Shown: positions 47,476 through 57,956, counted from the stretch's first letter. The stretch: 64,000 nt of DNA from Artemisia argyi (GCA_030686995.1 CM060684.1:10355897-10419896), one strand, 5' to 3'. The notes: generated by a model from the sequence alone, not told the origin. Made by a program: numbers and translations.

Positions 47476-47831
47476 AGAAACAAACTTGTATCACCAGTTC
47501 AACAATGGAATCTGAATTTGTAGCTCTAGCAGCTGCTGGCAAAGAAGCTGAATAGTTGAGAAACTTGCTTCTTGAAATTCCATTGTGGCCTAAACCTATA
47601 GCACCTATTTCTATCCGGTGTGATAGTGATGCTACATTGGCAAAGGCTTATAGCCAGATGTCCAATGGGAAGTCTAGACACTTAGGTGTCAGACATAGCA
47701 TGATTCGTGAACTAATCATGAATGGGGTGATTTCTATAGAGTTTGTTAGATCTCAACAGAACTTAGCTGATCACTTGACGAAGGGTCTTGATAGAGACTT
47801 GGTTATAAATCTGCTAAAGGGATGGGTTTAA
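47476..47831 (+). pseudogene. Copia B polyprotein, part 3 (RNase H C-terminus)
   Basis: Reads KKQTCITSSTMESEFVALAAAGKEAE, then TAG (about 47551-47553) in place of Trp, then LRNLLLEIPLWPKP, the DSDATLAKA motif and HLTKGLDRD, ending at TAA 47829-47831. This is the normal copia polyprotein end. The ORF that begins at 47556 is only the part after the nonsense codon. Confidence 0.9.
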
Positions 47832-48362
47832 AGTCCAACTTGGTCACTGAATGCTAGGACACCCAACTCCCTCCTGAGGAAACTTGGGAGCTGAGTTCAA
47901 TGTGGAAAGCTGAACATTCAGTGTACTGAAGCACGTGTTTTACAAACATCCCAAGGTTTGTGCTTGGAACCTGCTGGAAAGGAGGATGAAGTCACTTCAT
48001 CTTAATGGTTAATTTTCTTTGAAAAAGTGCTTGGCAGGAGCATGAATAAAGAGGAACCACCTATGTAAATGTTGAAGTTTTGCCGCTTCAGGAAGCTATG
48101 GACTTTTAGCTTTTACAACATTTATGAATTGGATATGGACACATGGCTTGTATAGTGTCAGGTGTGTTTAAGTGTTTGAAAACTTGTGTGTATTTTATCT
48201 TTAGGTATTCAAATGGGTTGAAGGGTTCAATTCTTAGAACACCCTGATTCTCGAATATTTGAACGTGTAATGTACTAATATGAAAATTCAATCCTCAGGA
48301 TATTTTCATTTATGCACTTGTTTTGTATTATGGTTATTTTCATGCAAAGGTAGTGAACTAAA
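47832..48362 (+). other. Copia B 3' untranslated region
   Basis: 530 bp between the polyprotein stop and the polypurine tract. No ORF or structure of note. Confidence 0.7.
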
Positions 48363-48374
48363 TTTGGGGAGGAT
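48363..48374 (+). promoter_or_regulatory. Polypurine tract of Copia B
   Basis: TTTGGGGAGGAT directly before the 3' LTR; the usual site for plus-strand DNA priming. Confidence 0.85.
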
Positions 48375-49046
48375 TGTTGGAAAATTTAGTGCACTGGTGG
48401 GATTGGTTCACACCTGGTAATGGGCTTGGAGGTACGGAGTGTACACCCATCAGGTCCATGAACATCCTGACTCAAATAGTGGTTATGTAGGATTCTGCTG
48501 CTAGTATTGGTTTCCACTGATAGTGGATCCTGCTGATAGCAATTCTGCTGCTAACAGTATGACTCTGCTGCTAAGCAGTGATTATGCTGCTAGTAATAAG
48601 TGGATTCTGCTGATGGTTATGTAACTGATTTAACCTATTCAAATGGCAGTTACATCTACACTTATGACCTCATTTAACTAGTCAAGTAACCACTATTTTA
48701 GGCTATAATGGGGATAATTATGTGGAGATTAATGGGCCGATTAATTCTCATAATTCCATTTGACTAGCCATGAGTATCTTCCTATAAATAGGAAATCATA
48801 TTATGCATGAAGTAATACACAGAAAACATATAACACTTATACACTAAGGGTTATTGATTTGTGCCTAAATCACTAACAACATTTGGTCTTATCCCAAGTA
48901 GATATTCGTGATACCCAGGCATTAGGGTCGAATAGTTTACTTTGGAAAGTGATAACACGATTCCAAGTGATATCCGGTATTCTTAATTGGTACGTAGCTA
49001 GGTCTTTGATTATCTTAACCCTGTTCTGGGCTCATAACCCCCAACA
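48375..49046 (+). repeat. 3' LTR of Copia B
   Basis: 672-bp uninterrupted LTR, TGTTGG...CCAACA. Against the 5' LTR it lacks about 21 bp in the GATTCTGCTGCTAG repeat array. It served as the reference for locating element D's insertion. Confidence 0.95.
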
Positions 49047-49742
49047 GAAGATAATCAATAGCCTAACTACCTACCAATTATGGTTACCAGATATCACTTG
49101 GAATCGTGTTATCACTTTCCAAATTAGTAAACTATTCGACCCTAATGCCTGGGTATCACGAATATCTACTTGGGATAAGACCAATTGTTTGTTATTGAAT
49201 TAGGAACAAATCAATAACCCTTTGCGTTCAAGTGTTATGTGTTTTCTGTATATCTTTCATGCATGATTTGATCTTCCTATTTATAGGCAAGATTACTCAA
49301 CCCTAGTAAATGGAATTAAGAGTGATTAACGGCCCATTAATCCCACTTAACTTGCCTCCATAATAATATGTATTAGTGGTTACACGACTAATTAAACATG
49401 GTCATTAATACAGTTATAACTGCCAATTGAATAGGTCATAGCAGTTACAAACCAAGTTGGAATTCAGTCCAGTGAGTAACTCACTGATGAGCTAGTCCCT
49501 GAGGACATCAACTCCCTGATGAGATCCTTCACCCTGAGCTGAACTCATCATCCTGATGAATACCATTCAGTCCAGAGTATCACTCCCTCAAAGAGTGAAC
49601 TCATTGAATTTCATCAGACACTGAATAACACTCAACCACTATATGAGTGAGGGTGTTCAGGACCTGATGGGTGTACACTCCGTACCTCCTGACCCATTAC
49701 TAGGTTTGAACTGATCCCTCAAGTGCACTAAATTTTCCAACA
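49047..49742 (-). repeat. Copia A 5' LTR, main part
   Basis: Minus-strand LTR from 49742 (TGTTGGAAAATTTAGTGCAC) to 49047. It starts with B's right TSD copy (gaaga, 49047-49051). The R/U5 side matches Copia B well; the U3 side (49450-49660) has CTGATGA/AACTCATC-type repeats unlike B's array. An inverted TATA box is at 49278-49285. Confidence 0.9.
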
Positions 49743-50178
49743 GGGGGGGTGCATAACTTGTCTATCCTGATAATAAAACGTGCGAGTATGCAAGGGTTCA
49801 TGACACAGCTGATCACAATCACCTGTATCCATGTGCACCTGGCTTTGATAACTGATGACGTATAGTCTATATTTGGGCAACGAGCCCAAATGATAAACAC
49901 CATGAGCCTAACGGTGTTTGTTTATTTTCTTAGTGCGCGGGTTTCAAGCATTAAGAGCTAATTGGTACGAGAGCAAGAGCCCAAACTAGGAACGCCCGAC
50001 TTTTGTATCAACAATAACATCATGTATTGTAATTTATCATGTATTGTAATTTGTATACACATGTCTTATATTAAGCATACAAAATCCCAAAACTTCACAC
50101 AATTAAAATTACAGAAGTTCCACAAATCAGCTCATAACATAAAATGCATCTAGACACTGAACTTGTAATAATGAGCAA
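49743..50178. other. Spacer between Copia A and the kinase gene
   Basis: 436 bp starting with a 7-G run. I see no gene. It would hold the 3' UTR and polyadenylation site of the kinase gene if that gene model is right. Confidence 0.5.
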
Positions 50179-50247
50179 TTACTCCAACGACCCCGGATGA
50201 TTTAGCTCCGCTTCATCCTTTGCCTGTGATTCCCTTTGATTACTTAC
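50179..50247 (-). CDS. Kinase gene exon 4 (predicted C-terminal tail)
   Basis: After an acceptor TTTTTGTGTAG the phase-0 frame gives a 22-residue hydrophilic tail starting VSNQRESQAKDEAEL, then TAA at 50181-50179. Length and phase fit a short terminal exon, but the call rests only on splice signals and frame. Confidence 0.45.
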   Translation of the reverse strand, partial: VSNQRESQAKDEAELNHPGSLE

Positions 50248-50800
50248 CTACACAAAAATATAGTTGAACCAAATGCACGTTAAGTAACTTATACAGTACA
50301 TGGTACAGTAATATACCAGATGCCTGCCTAACCAACTGTTTGATCAAATCAGAATTAGTTAATCGAAAAATGATGTTGAGTTATAAAATAACTTTGAAAA
50401 ATGAGTGCAGATAGGCATACAAACATGACAGGAAAATTCAGATGTTCCCTGCAAATGAATGCAGATATACACTGCATGCTCCATCATCAGTGAACGAAAA
50501 AAGTTCACAAAACTTATTTTGGCAACCAAAATTGACATTTGACATAAAAAGTCTTACATTAAAGCAAAAAAGATGTCACGAATTCTTAATAATATATTGA
50601 ATGGTACCGTGACGATATCTGTACAAGTTACAACTATGACCTTCCTATGGTATGTTATTAGGCCGATGATTAGTAGCTTTACATACTCAAAGTAGATTAT
50701 CATGTTATGAGAAATGGATTAATATCAACATTTTCAAACAACCATAGTTATAACATGCTTCAGAAGCAACCTAATCATTTGATTGAAATAAAATACTTAC

Positions 50801-51791
50801 ATGAAATTCCAGTGCTTCCTAAATCCTGTCCACAATCATTTCCATGGTAGGGCGTTCCTTTGAATTGAAACTAATGCACTGAAATGCAACTTTACAATAT
50901 GTATCAAAAGAACGGCTATCAATTTCATCTCTTATAAAAGGATCAATTAGCAACTCTGGTTTGTAGTCATAGTAGCGTCGGACAATATTTAAGAGAGGTT
51001 TTGGTTTACCATCTCCCAACCTTCTTCGATTATAAGCTAACATTCCACTCAACAACTCAAACATTACCACTCCAAATGAGTACACATCTGACTCTTTCCG
51101 GAGGATGCCACTTTCATGGTAAATTGGATCCATGTAAAAGTTGGTACCCGCAGCATTTGTGTAGACATGGGTTTGTGGCTTATTTACGAGACCAGATTTT
51201 GACAATCCGAAATCACAAACTTTTGCTACCAGATTGATATCCAATAATATGTTTGCGCTCTTGATGTCTCTGTGTATTACTTTATTGTCCTCCCCAAGAC
51301 CTGTGTGGAGGTAATCAAGTCTCTTGCTACCCCTAAGCAAATCTTAAGGCGATGTTCCCACGTCAAGCAACGTCTCCTATTCTTGTCATTAATATGACCA
51401 TCTAGGCTACCATTACTAGCATACTCATAAACTATAATCTTCTCATTTCCTTCGTCACAGTAACCAATGAAAGGGATGATGTTTTCATGGTTGAAACTGA
51501 AAATCATATTAAGCTCGTTGCGGAACTCATACTCTCCCTGAAAATCATATTAAGCTCGTTGCGGAACTCATACTCTCCTTGGTAACTTTCAGGGCGTAGG
51601 CATTTGATGGCAACTGTACGGTTTTGCCAGCGTTCAGAGGGCTGGCCTTTGTAAACTATACCAAATCCGCCATCTCCAATCCGAGTTTCTTGACCTTTAA
51701 CTCCAATGGCCAAGTTGATGTCCTCTAGTGGAATCAGGGAATCTTCTAATCTTTTAAACCTCCCTGTATTGTTAGAAGCAGCTCCATGGTT
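50801..51791 (-). pseudogene. Kinase gene exon 3: catalytic-type kinase domain with three lesions
   Basis: The domain carries every kinase landmark: glycine loop GDGGFGIVYKG, VAIK lysine, hinge YEYASNGSLD, VIHRDIKSANILLD, DFGLSK, activation segment GTNFYMDPIY and KESDVYSFGVV. It would phosphorylate Ser/Thr. It resembles the plant receptor-like cytoplasmic kinase/CrRLK1L type. Lesions in this copy: a 41-bp tandem duplication (51499-51580) that shifts the frame; one base lost near 51335 in the codons before the DYLHTGLGED motif; and a TAG near 50822 in place of a Glu codon of the EEAL motif. The exon is bounded by CGCAG acceptor and GTAAGTA donor. Confidence 0.85.
51499..51580. repeat. 41-bp tandem duplication inside kinase exon 3
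   Basis: gaaaatcatattaagctcgt... through actctcc occurs at 51499-51539 and again at 51540-51580. The two units differ by about one base, so the duplication is young. 41 is not a multiple of three. Confidence 0.95.
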
Positions 51792-52115
51792 CTGCGAATA
51801 AAGTCCTAGTTAATATCATAATTAATGTTAGTTCCTAACTCTTAATCCTAACCATAACAAAAATAACATGTGCCGTTTACTAGTAATCTTTCCAATTCTA
51901 AAACTTTGATTATTCCACTGGTTATCATCATGTTGTTAGGAAAACAACTAGGAAGAAAAGCTAAGAAGAACTAGCATTTTTTTTATAAATACTTCAATAA
52001 CTTTCAAGATTTTGGAATATAACATAGAATATAGTCGAGTATAATTTACTTCATCATGATAGTTCTCATTGTGGCAAACGAACCAGCTAGATAACCTTCA
52101 AATGAAAAGACTTAC

Positions 52116-53060
52116 TTGAATATACAACGCTTCCTCTAACCTTTTGATGATCTTTTTCCATGAAGGGCGATCTTTTACATTGAAACTGATGCATTTATAT
52201 GCAACTTCTTTAAATGTATATAAAGAACGAGCATCAATTTCCTCTCTTATCCGTGGATCAAGTAACTTGTCTAGTTGGTCAGCATGGTAGCGACGGACCA
52301 AAGCAACCAGATTTAGTGGCTCCTCATCTCCAATGCGCTTTAATTCATTAGCCAACATCCCAGTTAATATTTCAAAGAGTACCACTCCGTACGAGTACAC
52401 ATCTGATTCTTTGTTGAAGATGTAGCTTTCACGGTAAACGGGATCCCTGTAATATTCATTACCCACAAATCCTGTAACGGGATTATATCTTTTATATCCT
52501 GGGAATAAAAATGACTCGTCAAAACCACAAATTTTAGCTTCTTGATCATCGTATAATAATATCTTTCTACTACTGAAGTCTCTATGTATTACTCCCTGGT
52601 CTTCCCCAAATCCCGAATGAAGATACCTGAGTCCTTTTGCCGCCCCAATGCAAATTTGTAGGCGCTGAGTCCAAGTTATACTCTTATTGGGGTCTTTGAG
52701 CTGATCTTCAAGGCTTCCATTGATGGCATACTCGGAAACAATTGCATAGCTTTTATCACAATAACCGATGAAAGGGGCGATGTTTTCATGTTGCAACATG
52801 GAAACTATCTCAAGCACATAACGGAATCTAAAATCGTCGGACGGATTTTCATGATCCTTATATATTTTTATGTCAGCTGTGCGGTTTTGAAAGCGATCAG
52901 AGAGATGTCCTCTGTAGACCACATAACCTCGTTCTTTGATCTGAGTTTCTTCACTGAAGTTTTTGGTCGCCTTGCTGATCTCCTCTTGTGGAATTCGAAA
53001 ATTTTCTAGTGAGTCTGCTGGGTTTCTTCTTTTGGTAATTGCACACACGGCTTGTTGGTT
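52116..53060 (-). CDS. Kinase gene exon 2: pseudokinase domain
   Basis: Open throughout its 315 codons. The fold is clear (ENIAPFIGYCDKSY, SEYAINGSLEDQL, KGLRYLHSGFGED, ESDVYSYGVVLFEILTG, NVKDRP) but catalysis is doubtful: the glycine loop reads KERGYVVYRG, the catalytic loop HRDFSSRKILL has Lys where the metal-binding Asn should be, and DFG is replaced by CGFD. The ATP-site lysine is kept (ADIK). The exon opens after TTCACAG with NQQAVCAITKRRNPADSLENF and ends at TATATTCAA before GTAAGT; frames running past this into SLFI are intron. There is no ATG near its start, which supports internal-exon status. Confidence 0.75.
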
Positions 53061-55349
53061 CTGTGAACATTAACACAAACAACTTTGATTAGTGCCGCCT
53101 ACCGATACTCTTGTTAGCTTAATAAACAATTATATTCTCTATGGTTTTAATGATTTAAATGCATTAACCAAACAAAAAAAAGTTGGAGAAGATTTATCAC
53201 CAATTTTTTTTAACTGTGATGCACTAGAGTCTGTTGACCGAGATGCACTTTTATTACTTAATAAATAAAAGTGCATCACTCTTAATTTGAAACGAACGCA
53301 TGCATCATACGTAATCAATATCACAGGTATACATTTTGTCGAGGAAAGAAAAAATTTAAAAAATAATAAGCTCTCCTGCAACTTCAAAAATGCAGGCGTA
53401 ATCTTGTTGGGGAACTTGGGTGTGCAACTAACGTCCCTCACATTGGCATATTACCTAACACGAGTTTTATCTTAACTAATTATAAAGCAAATTTGGTCAA
53501 ACAAGTCAAGGTGAAAAACTGAAATTAATGTAATCCCTAAACTACCCTTAACATACAATCCTAATTCATTTACTTCAACATATTACCCTCTCCTAAAAAA
53601 CACACGCATTTTTTAACCTAAAAAACTCTCTCATTTCTAAACACTCTCATACACCAACACAACTCTCTCCACCATCGGGAATCCCTCCTCCATCGAACCC
53701 CACCACCACCAAATAGCCCGCCACAGCCGAAACCCAGTCACTACCGAAGCCCCATCACCACAGCATCCCTCTACCTCCGTCACCGTGCACCGGACGTCAC
53801 CATCAAGGAAACCCCACGAACACCGAACCACCGCGACGAGGCACCAAGACCCACGACCACCGTTTTGAGGTATTTTTTTTTGTTTCAATAGATCTATAAA
53901 CATTTTGCAAGTTTTTAAGTTTTTTTTATAGATCTATATATTTTATTTGTAGATCTATAAGTTTTTTTTTAATAAATATTAACATTTTTTTTTTTTGTTA
54001 CAGCCGCCTCTGTCACCGGAAACACTGCCACCGATGCCGAAACAAACTGCCCCCGCCGGAAAAAGTTGCTAGCGCCGGAACAGTATGTTTTAAGGTTTTT
54101 TTGTGTTTTTTCTATTAGATCCATACATATTAAGAAAGATTTGAAACATTTCTTTTAAAGATATGGAGATATTTTTCTCATATATCTAAGTTTTCACAAG
54201 ATTTATGTCATTTTTTTATTGCAGCCAACGCCACCCATCGGAAACCTCTGCCGCCGCCACCTGATATCCTGCTGTCTCCGGAAAATGTATAGTTCTTTTA
54301 TTTTTTCGTTAATATTTCTCGCCGGAAATTTTTTATTTTTTCGTTAATATTTCTCGCTGGAAAATTTGCGTTAATATTTTTTTGTTAATTTTTTCGTTAA
54401 TATTTTTTTTGTTAATATTTATAGATCTATGTGTTTTTTTTTCTTTTAGATTAGCCGCTCGGAATATTTGCTGGCTCGCCGGAAAATTTGCTCCCTCGCC
54501 GGAAAATTTGCTGCCTCGCAGGGATTTGTTGCTATCGCCCAAAATAGTATGCTTTAGTTTTAAAATTGTTGTTAAAATTCTTGTAATTGTCTGAAAGAGT
54601 CATTATATAGATAAATTCGATTCCCTATGAATGAGTTTTCTCATGTTGAGGCAAATGATTTTTACTTCTTGATTAAACTGTAGTTTGCATAAGTTAGTTC
54701 CAGGTAAATAAGGTGACATGATTAGGTTTAAGCTGTAAGTTATGTCATTTTGTCGATAAGTTTCATGGACTTGGGACTAGGCTTTTGTGTGCATGTTGAG
54801 TGCTTACGTTTAGTCATTTTGTCATTCTGATAACGTCCAAATGATAACGTCCTTTGGAAGGGCTACCCATGTAGAAAGTTGCTTGATTTTGTATTATTTG
54901 TGTGTTTTTGGTTAATCTGAGTTTGGTTAGTAGAAAAGTTGTGTGAAATGTTATTGATTTTTGTGTGATTTTATGTTGGTTTGATTAGGATTTGAATGCC
55001 CATATTGAAAGTTCATATTCGTGGAGAGTATTAAGATGATAAACATCATGGCATTATCATTCTTTGAGATCAAAAGTTGTCTATTGGCAATTTAGTCTAT
55101 TGGCCGAGTAGTCAAATTTGGAATTTACTAATATTGTATCCTTATCTAAATTGGAAAGTAAATAATTTATGTATTAAATTGGATGGTACATAATTTATGA
55201 TCTTGAGAGTTGGGACTAAAATGGTATCTCGAGGTTTAGGGCATCAAATTTGAATTTACATTGGAAACTGATATTGTGCTACAGTTCTCCAAAAAAAAAG
55301 TTATGATTCCTTTTTTTTATAGAAGGAAGATAAATGTCATTCAAAAAGA

Positions 55350-56438
55350 TTTTACAAAAACATTATGAGTGGAATGTATTACCTTTTGATTTAAAACAAG
55401 CACCATCAATCTATCAGCGATTTATGGATAATAATTTACAAGGTTTAGAAAACATATGTTTAGCATACATTGACAATATTATAGTTTTTACAAAAGAAGA
55501 CGAATAAGAACTTATAAAAGCGGTATCAATCGTTTTACAAATAATAAAAGAAAAAGGATTAGTTTTGTCACAAAATAAATCTAAACTGCTTCAGAACGAA
55601 GTAGAATACTTAGGATTAAAAATAACTAAAGATGGAACAATTTCGAAATCGAAAACTAAATCTTTTTCCAGACAAATTAGAAAATCGAAAATGAATTCAA
55701 AGATTTTTAGGGTGTTTGAATTATATAGCTGAACAAAGATTTTTAAAGAATTTAGCCAAAGAAAGTAAAATTTTACAAAGAAATATTTCAGAAAAAATTC
55801 GTTAGGAATGGACACCATCCGATACTCAACTTGTACAACATATTAAAACAATTGTACATTGTTTACTGGAATTATATAAGCTGGAAACAAGAGATTTTTT
55901 GATAGTTGAAACAGATGCATCAGAGGACACTTGGGCTGGATGCTTGAAGGCTATTCAGAATGGAAAGCAGCTACTAGGATTAGACATTGATGGAAATCCA
56001 ATTCCTCAAACTAATCCAGAAATACAAACATCAGAATTAGCTCTTTTGAGCAATAATAAGCAAAAATCTGTTAATTCAGAAACATATACATCTGTTTTAA
56101 AAATAGAAAAATACAAATCCAAATTATGCAAATATATTTCTGTAACTTTTTCACAAGTTGAACAGAAATATATTTCTCACGAAAAAGAAACACTTGTGAG
56201 TTTGAGAACTATAAAAAATGGAAAATTGATTTATTACAAACAAGATTTGAATTACGAACAGATTCAAAGTATGTAACAGGCTTTTGGAGGTACAAGTTAC
56301 ACGAGGATTACTGTAGAGGTCGACGGTCGACTGATTCGCTGGCAACAACAACTACACCAATTTCATCCTTTCATCAAGTATATAAAGGGTGACAATAACA
56401 CAATTACAGACACTCTCACCCGAGAATGGAAAGCATAA
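55350..56438 (+). pseudogene. Caulimovirid reverse transcriptase-RNase H remnant
   Basis: The reading begins mid-palm (YEWNVLPFDLKQAPS), so the N-terminal half of RT and the protease are missing. The catalytic box reads YIDN (55466-55477) where two acidic residues are normally needed, so the enzyme would be inactive. A TAA follows near 55505, then frames shift several times. From 55899 an RNase H frame is open (IVETDASEDTWAGCLKA, QKYISHEKETL); further shifts near 56215 and 56320 precede the terminal TLTREWKA and TAA at 56436-56438. Confidence 0.85.
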
Positions 56439-56590
56439 CAAAGCAAATCAAGCATCAACTACAACAAAAAGGAGAGCAAGGTATATTTCTAGAAAAAAAA
56501 TGGCCATTATCAAAAAATAAGAAAATGAATAATTCAATTCATTGCAATTCCTAACCCGAGTATCAAGTTCAGAGTCAGCATCAGAATCAG

Positions 56591-57589
56591 TTGGGATACC
56601 AACACCATAAAAAAAAATCGATGTCAAGCTCAACCAAAAAAGTAACACCATTAACCTCAAAAACACAAGCATCATATTCACCCCTTCTCGAAAAAAGTGA
56701 ATTCACTAAAATTGGAGAAGATGTCGAAGAGATATTACAACAATCAAGTATTGGAAATAAAAAATGGTACGCTATTTTCAACGGGCCATTCAGAGGTATT
56801 TATCGCGATTGGGTGATTGCAAGTTCTCATATAGTGGGACAAAATGTTACCCACAAAAGCTACCCAACTAAAGAAGCAGCAGAAATAACCCATAAGGAGT
56901 CATACAAAACAGTAGCAACAGAAGAAGTTCAAAAATCTCAAAGATTTACTTCTCTAAACCAGAATCTATCAAAACAAATAGCAAAAATAAACGTAGCAGA
57001 GAGAATAAAAAGCATCCCAACCACGAAGGAGAAAGAAGAAATGAAGAAACCAACAACTGTGAAATTCCAAAAATCTTGGGATAACCTCATCAATTACAAA
57101 GAAACACATACAACCATGTCTTTCTATCCGGTAAAAAGACGAATAGGTCCAAGGACCATCTTCCTACCAGAAGCAGTACCTATAGACATTTACAATTATC
57201 TTGTTCATGGTTTATTGGACACAATATACATTAGTGGAGAAGATCCCAATGAATCACAAGAGTCTGCATCAAGAGCTCAGAATGTAAACCTCAAAGAATT
57301 ACAAGAATTCCCGTCAAATGCTCGAAAAATCATCAAAAGTTACGATGAGGTCTTTGCAAAAAAGCGACCATTGTTTCTCAAGATGCATTCAAGCTATCTG
57401 ATTTTTGGTGAAGATCAAGAGCTTCTTGTGCCATCAATAACGATAGCAAAACTGGGTATTAGCAACGGAGAGCCTCCAACAAGAGATGAGTTTCCAGAAA
57501 CTACACCTTCAAGGGATCATCTAGTAACAGCTCTAGCCGGAGTTTACTTCGAATCATTAAAGCTTGGAACAGAACGAGGACAATCATAA
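56591..57589 (+). CDS. Viroplasmin/transactivator-like ORF (caulimovirid ORF VI type)
   Basis: 333-codon open frame, the best preserved viral gene here. Residues about 57-105 (KWYAIFNGPFRGIYRDW...) match the viroplasmin/RNase H1 N-terminal fold used by ORF VI proteins, which form inclusion bodies and promote re-initiation of translation in related viruses. The remainder is Lys/Glu-rich and not recognised in detail. The start codon is uncertain; no stop separates 56591 from the conserved domain. It is odd that this frame is intact while RT is not; chance or younger recombination are both possible. Confidence 0.75.
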   Translation: MGYQHHKKKSMSSSTKKVTPLTSKTQASYSPLLEKSEFTKIGEDVEEILQQSSIGNKKWYAIFNGPFRGIYRDWVIASSHIVGQNVTHKSYPTKEAAEITHKESYKTVATEEVQKSQRFTSLNQNLSKQIAKINVAERIKSIPTTKEKEEMKKPTTVKFQKSWDNLINYKETHTTMSFYPVKRRIGPRTIFLPEAVPIDIYNYLVHGLLDTIYISGEDPNESQESASRAQNVNLKELQEFPSNARKIIKSYDEVFAKKRPLFLKMHSSYLIFGEDQELLVPSITIAKLGISNGEPPTRDEFPETTPSRDHLVTALAGVYFESLKLGTERGQS

Positions 57590-57641
57590 AGAATAAAAAT
57601 TAATTACTGATAACTTATTAATCTATTCTAAATTTTCAGAA

Positions 57642-57815
57642 ATGATTAGTGAGCAACAGCAAGAAGTAATAGCTATGTTCGAAGAACCATTTGAGAACTT
57701 TACGGAACTGCTCACAGCTCTCCCAGAAGATTTCAAGATGCAACCATGCCGACATTTTTCCAAATTATCAAGATATAATTGTGAATACTGTTCGGAGTCA
57801 CAAATGGAAGAATGA
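57642..57815 (+). CDS. Small Cys-containing ORF after the viroplasmin-like gene
   Basis: 57 codons, ATG 57642 to TGA 57813-57815, 53 bases after the previous stop. Acidic N-terminal half, then a C-x-H...C-x2-C pattern near the end (CRH...NCEYC) that could hold a metal ion. I do not recognise the family. The position between ORF VI and the promoter suggests a viral accessory frame; it may also be chance. Confidence 0.4.
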   Translation: MISEQQQEVIAMFEEPFENFTELLTALPEDFKMQPCRHFSKLSRYNCEYCSESQMEE

Positions 57816-57956
57816 AGACAATGGCATAATTATCAACCAAGAATCTTTTAAGACAATTGTCTAAAAAGTGATGATATAATAATGTGCCAACTGTCTAGGC
57901 AATATTTTTTATGTGTGGTGTAATGTATGTATTTTGTTTTTAGTAATAATATAAAA

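Larger units (their letters stand above)
10775..49046 (+). mobile_element. Copia B: Ty1/copia LTR retrotransposon split by three insertions
   Basis: About 5.8 kb of copia sequence once the inserts D, E and F are removed. The 5' LTR is 10775-10864 plus 20934-21535, the polyprotein is 21564-24404 plus 35999-36736 plus 47476-47831, the polypurine tract is 48363-48374 and the 3' LTR is 48375-49046. The TSD gaaga is at 10770-10774 and 49047-49051, and it lies inside the LTR of Copia A. The domain order gag, protease, integrase, RT, RNase H is the copia order; the sequence resembles the Tnt1/Tork-type group, but the lineage is uncertain. At least two nonsense codons plus a deletion in RNase H make it defective. 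Confidence 0.95.
1..49742 (-). mobile_element. Copia A: Ty1/copia LTR retrotransposon, partial, carrying all nested insertions
   Basis: The outermost element of the stack, read on the minus strand. Its 5' LTR starts at 49742 (minus-strand TGTTGGAAAATTTAGTGCAC), runs to 49047, and resumes at 10774-10741 after Copia B. The leader and gag follow (10712 to 10066), then after element C the zinc-knuckle and protease region (566 to 1). The rest of pol and the 3' LTR lie beyond the left edge. Continuity is shown by the two insertions rejoining cleanly (TSDs tccac and gaaga). It is the same family as Copia B, sharing LTR ends and gag, but its U3 is different. Gag has a 13-bp deletion and a Trp-to-stop change, so it is inactive. 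Its own TSD cannot be checked inside the window. Confidence 0.9.

Noticed and set aside
53637..53903. 88-codon minus-strand ORF rich in Gly/Trp/Val
   Set aside because: Antisense of a C-rich repeat tract; no family resemblance and no splice context.
56448..56781. Minus-strand ORFs antisense to the viroplasmin-like frame
   Set aside because: Shadows of the plus-strand viral frame.
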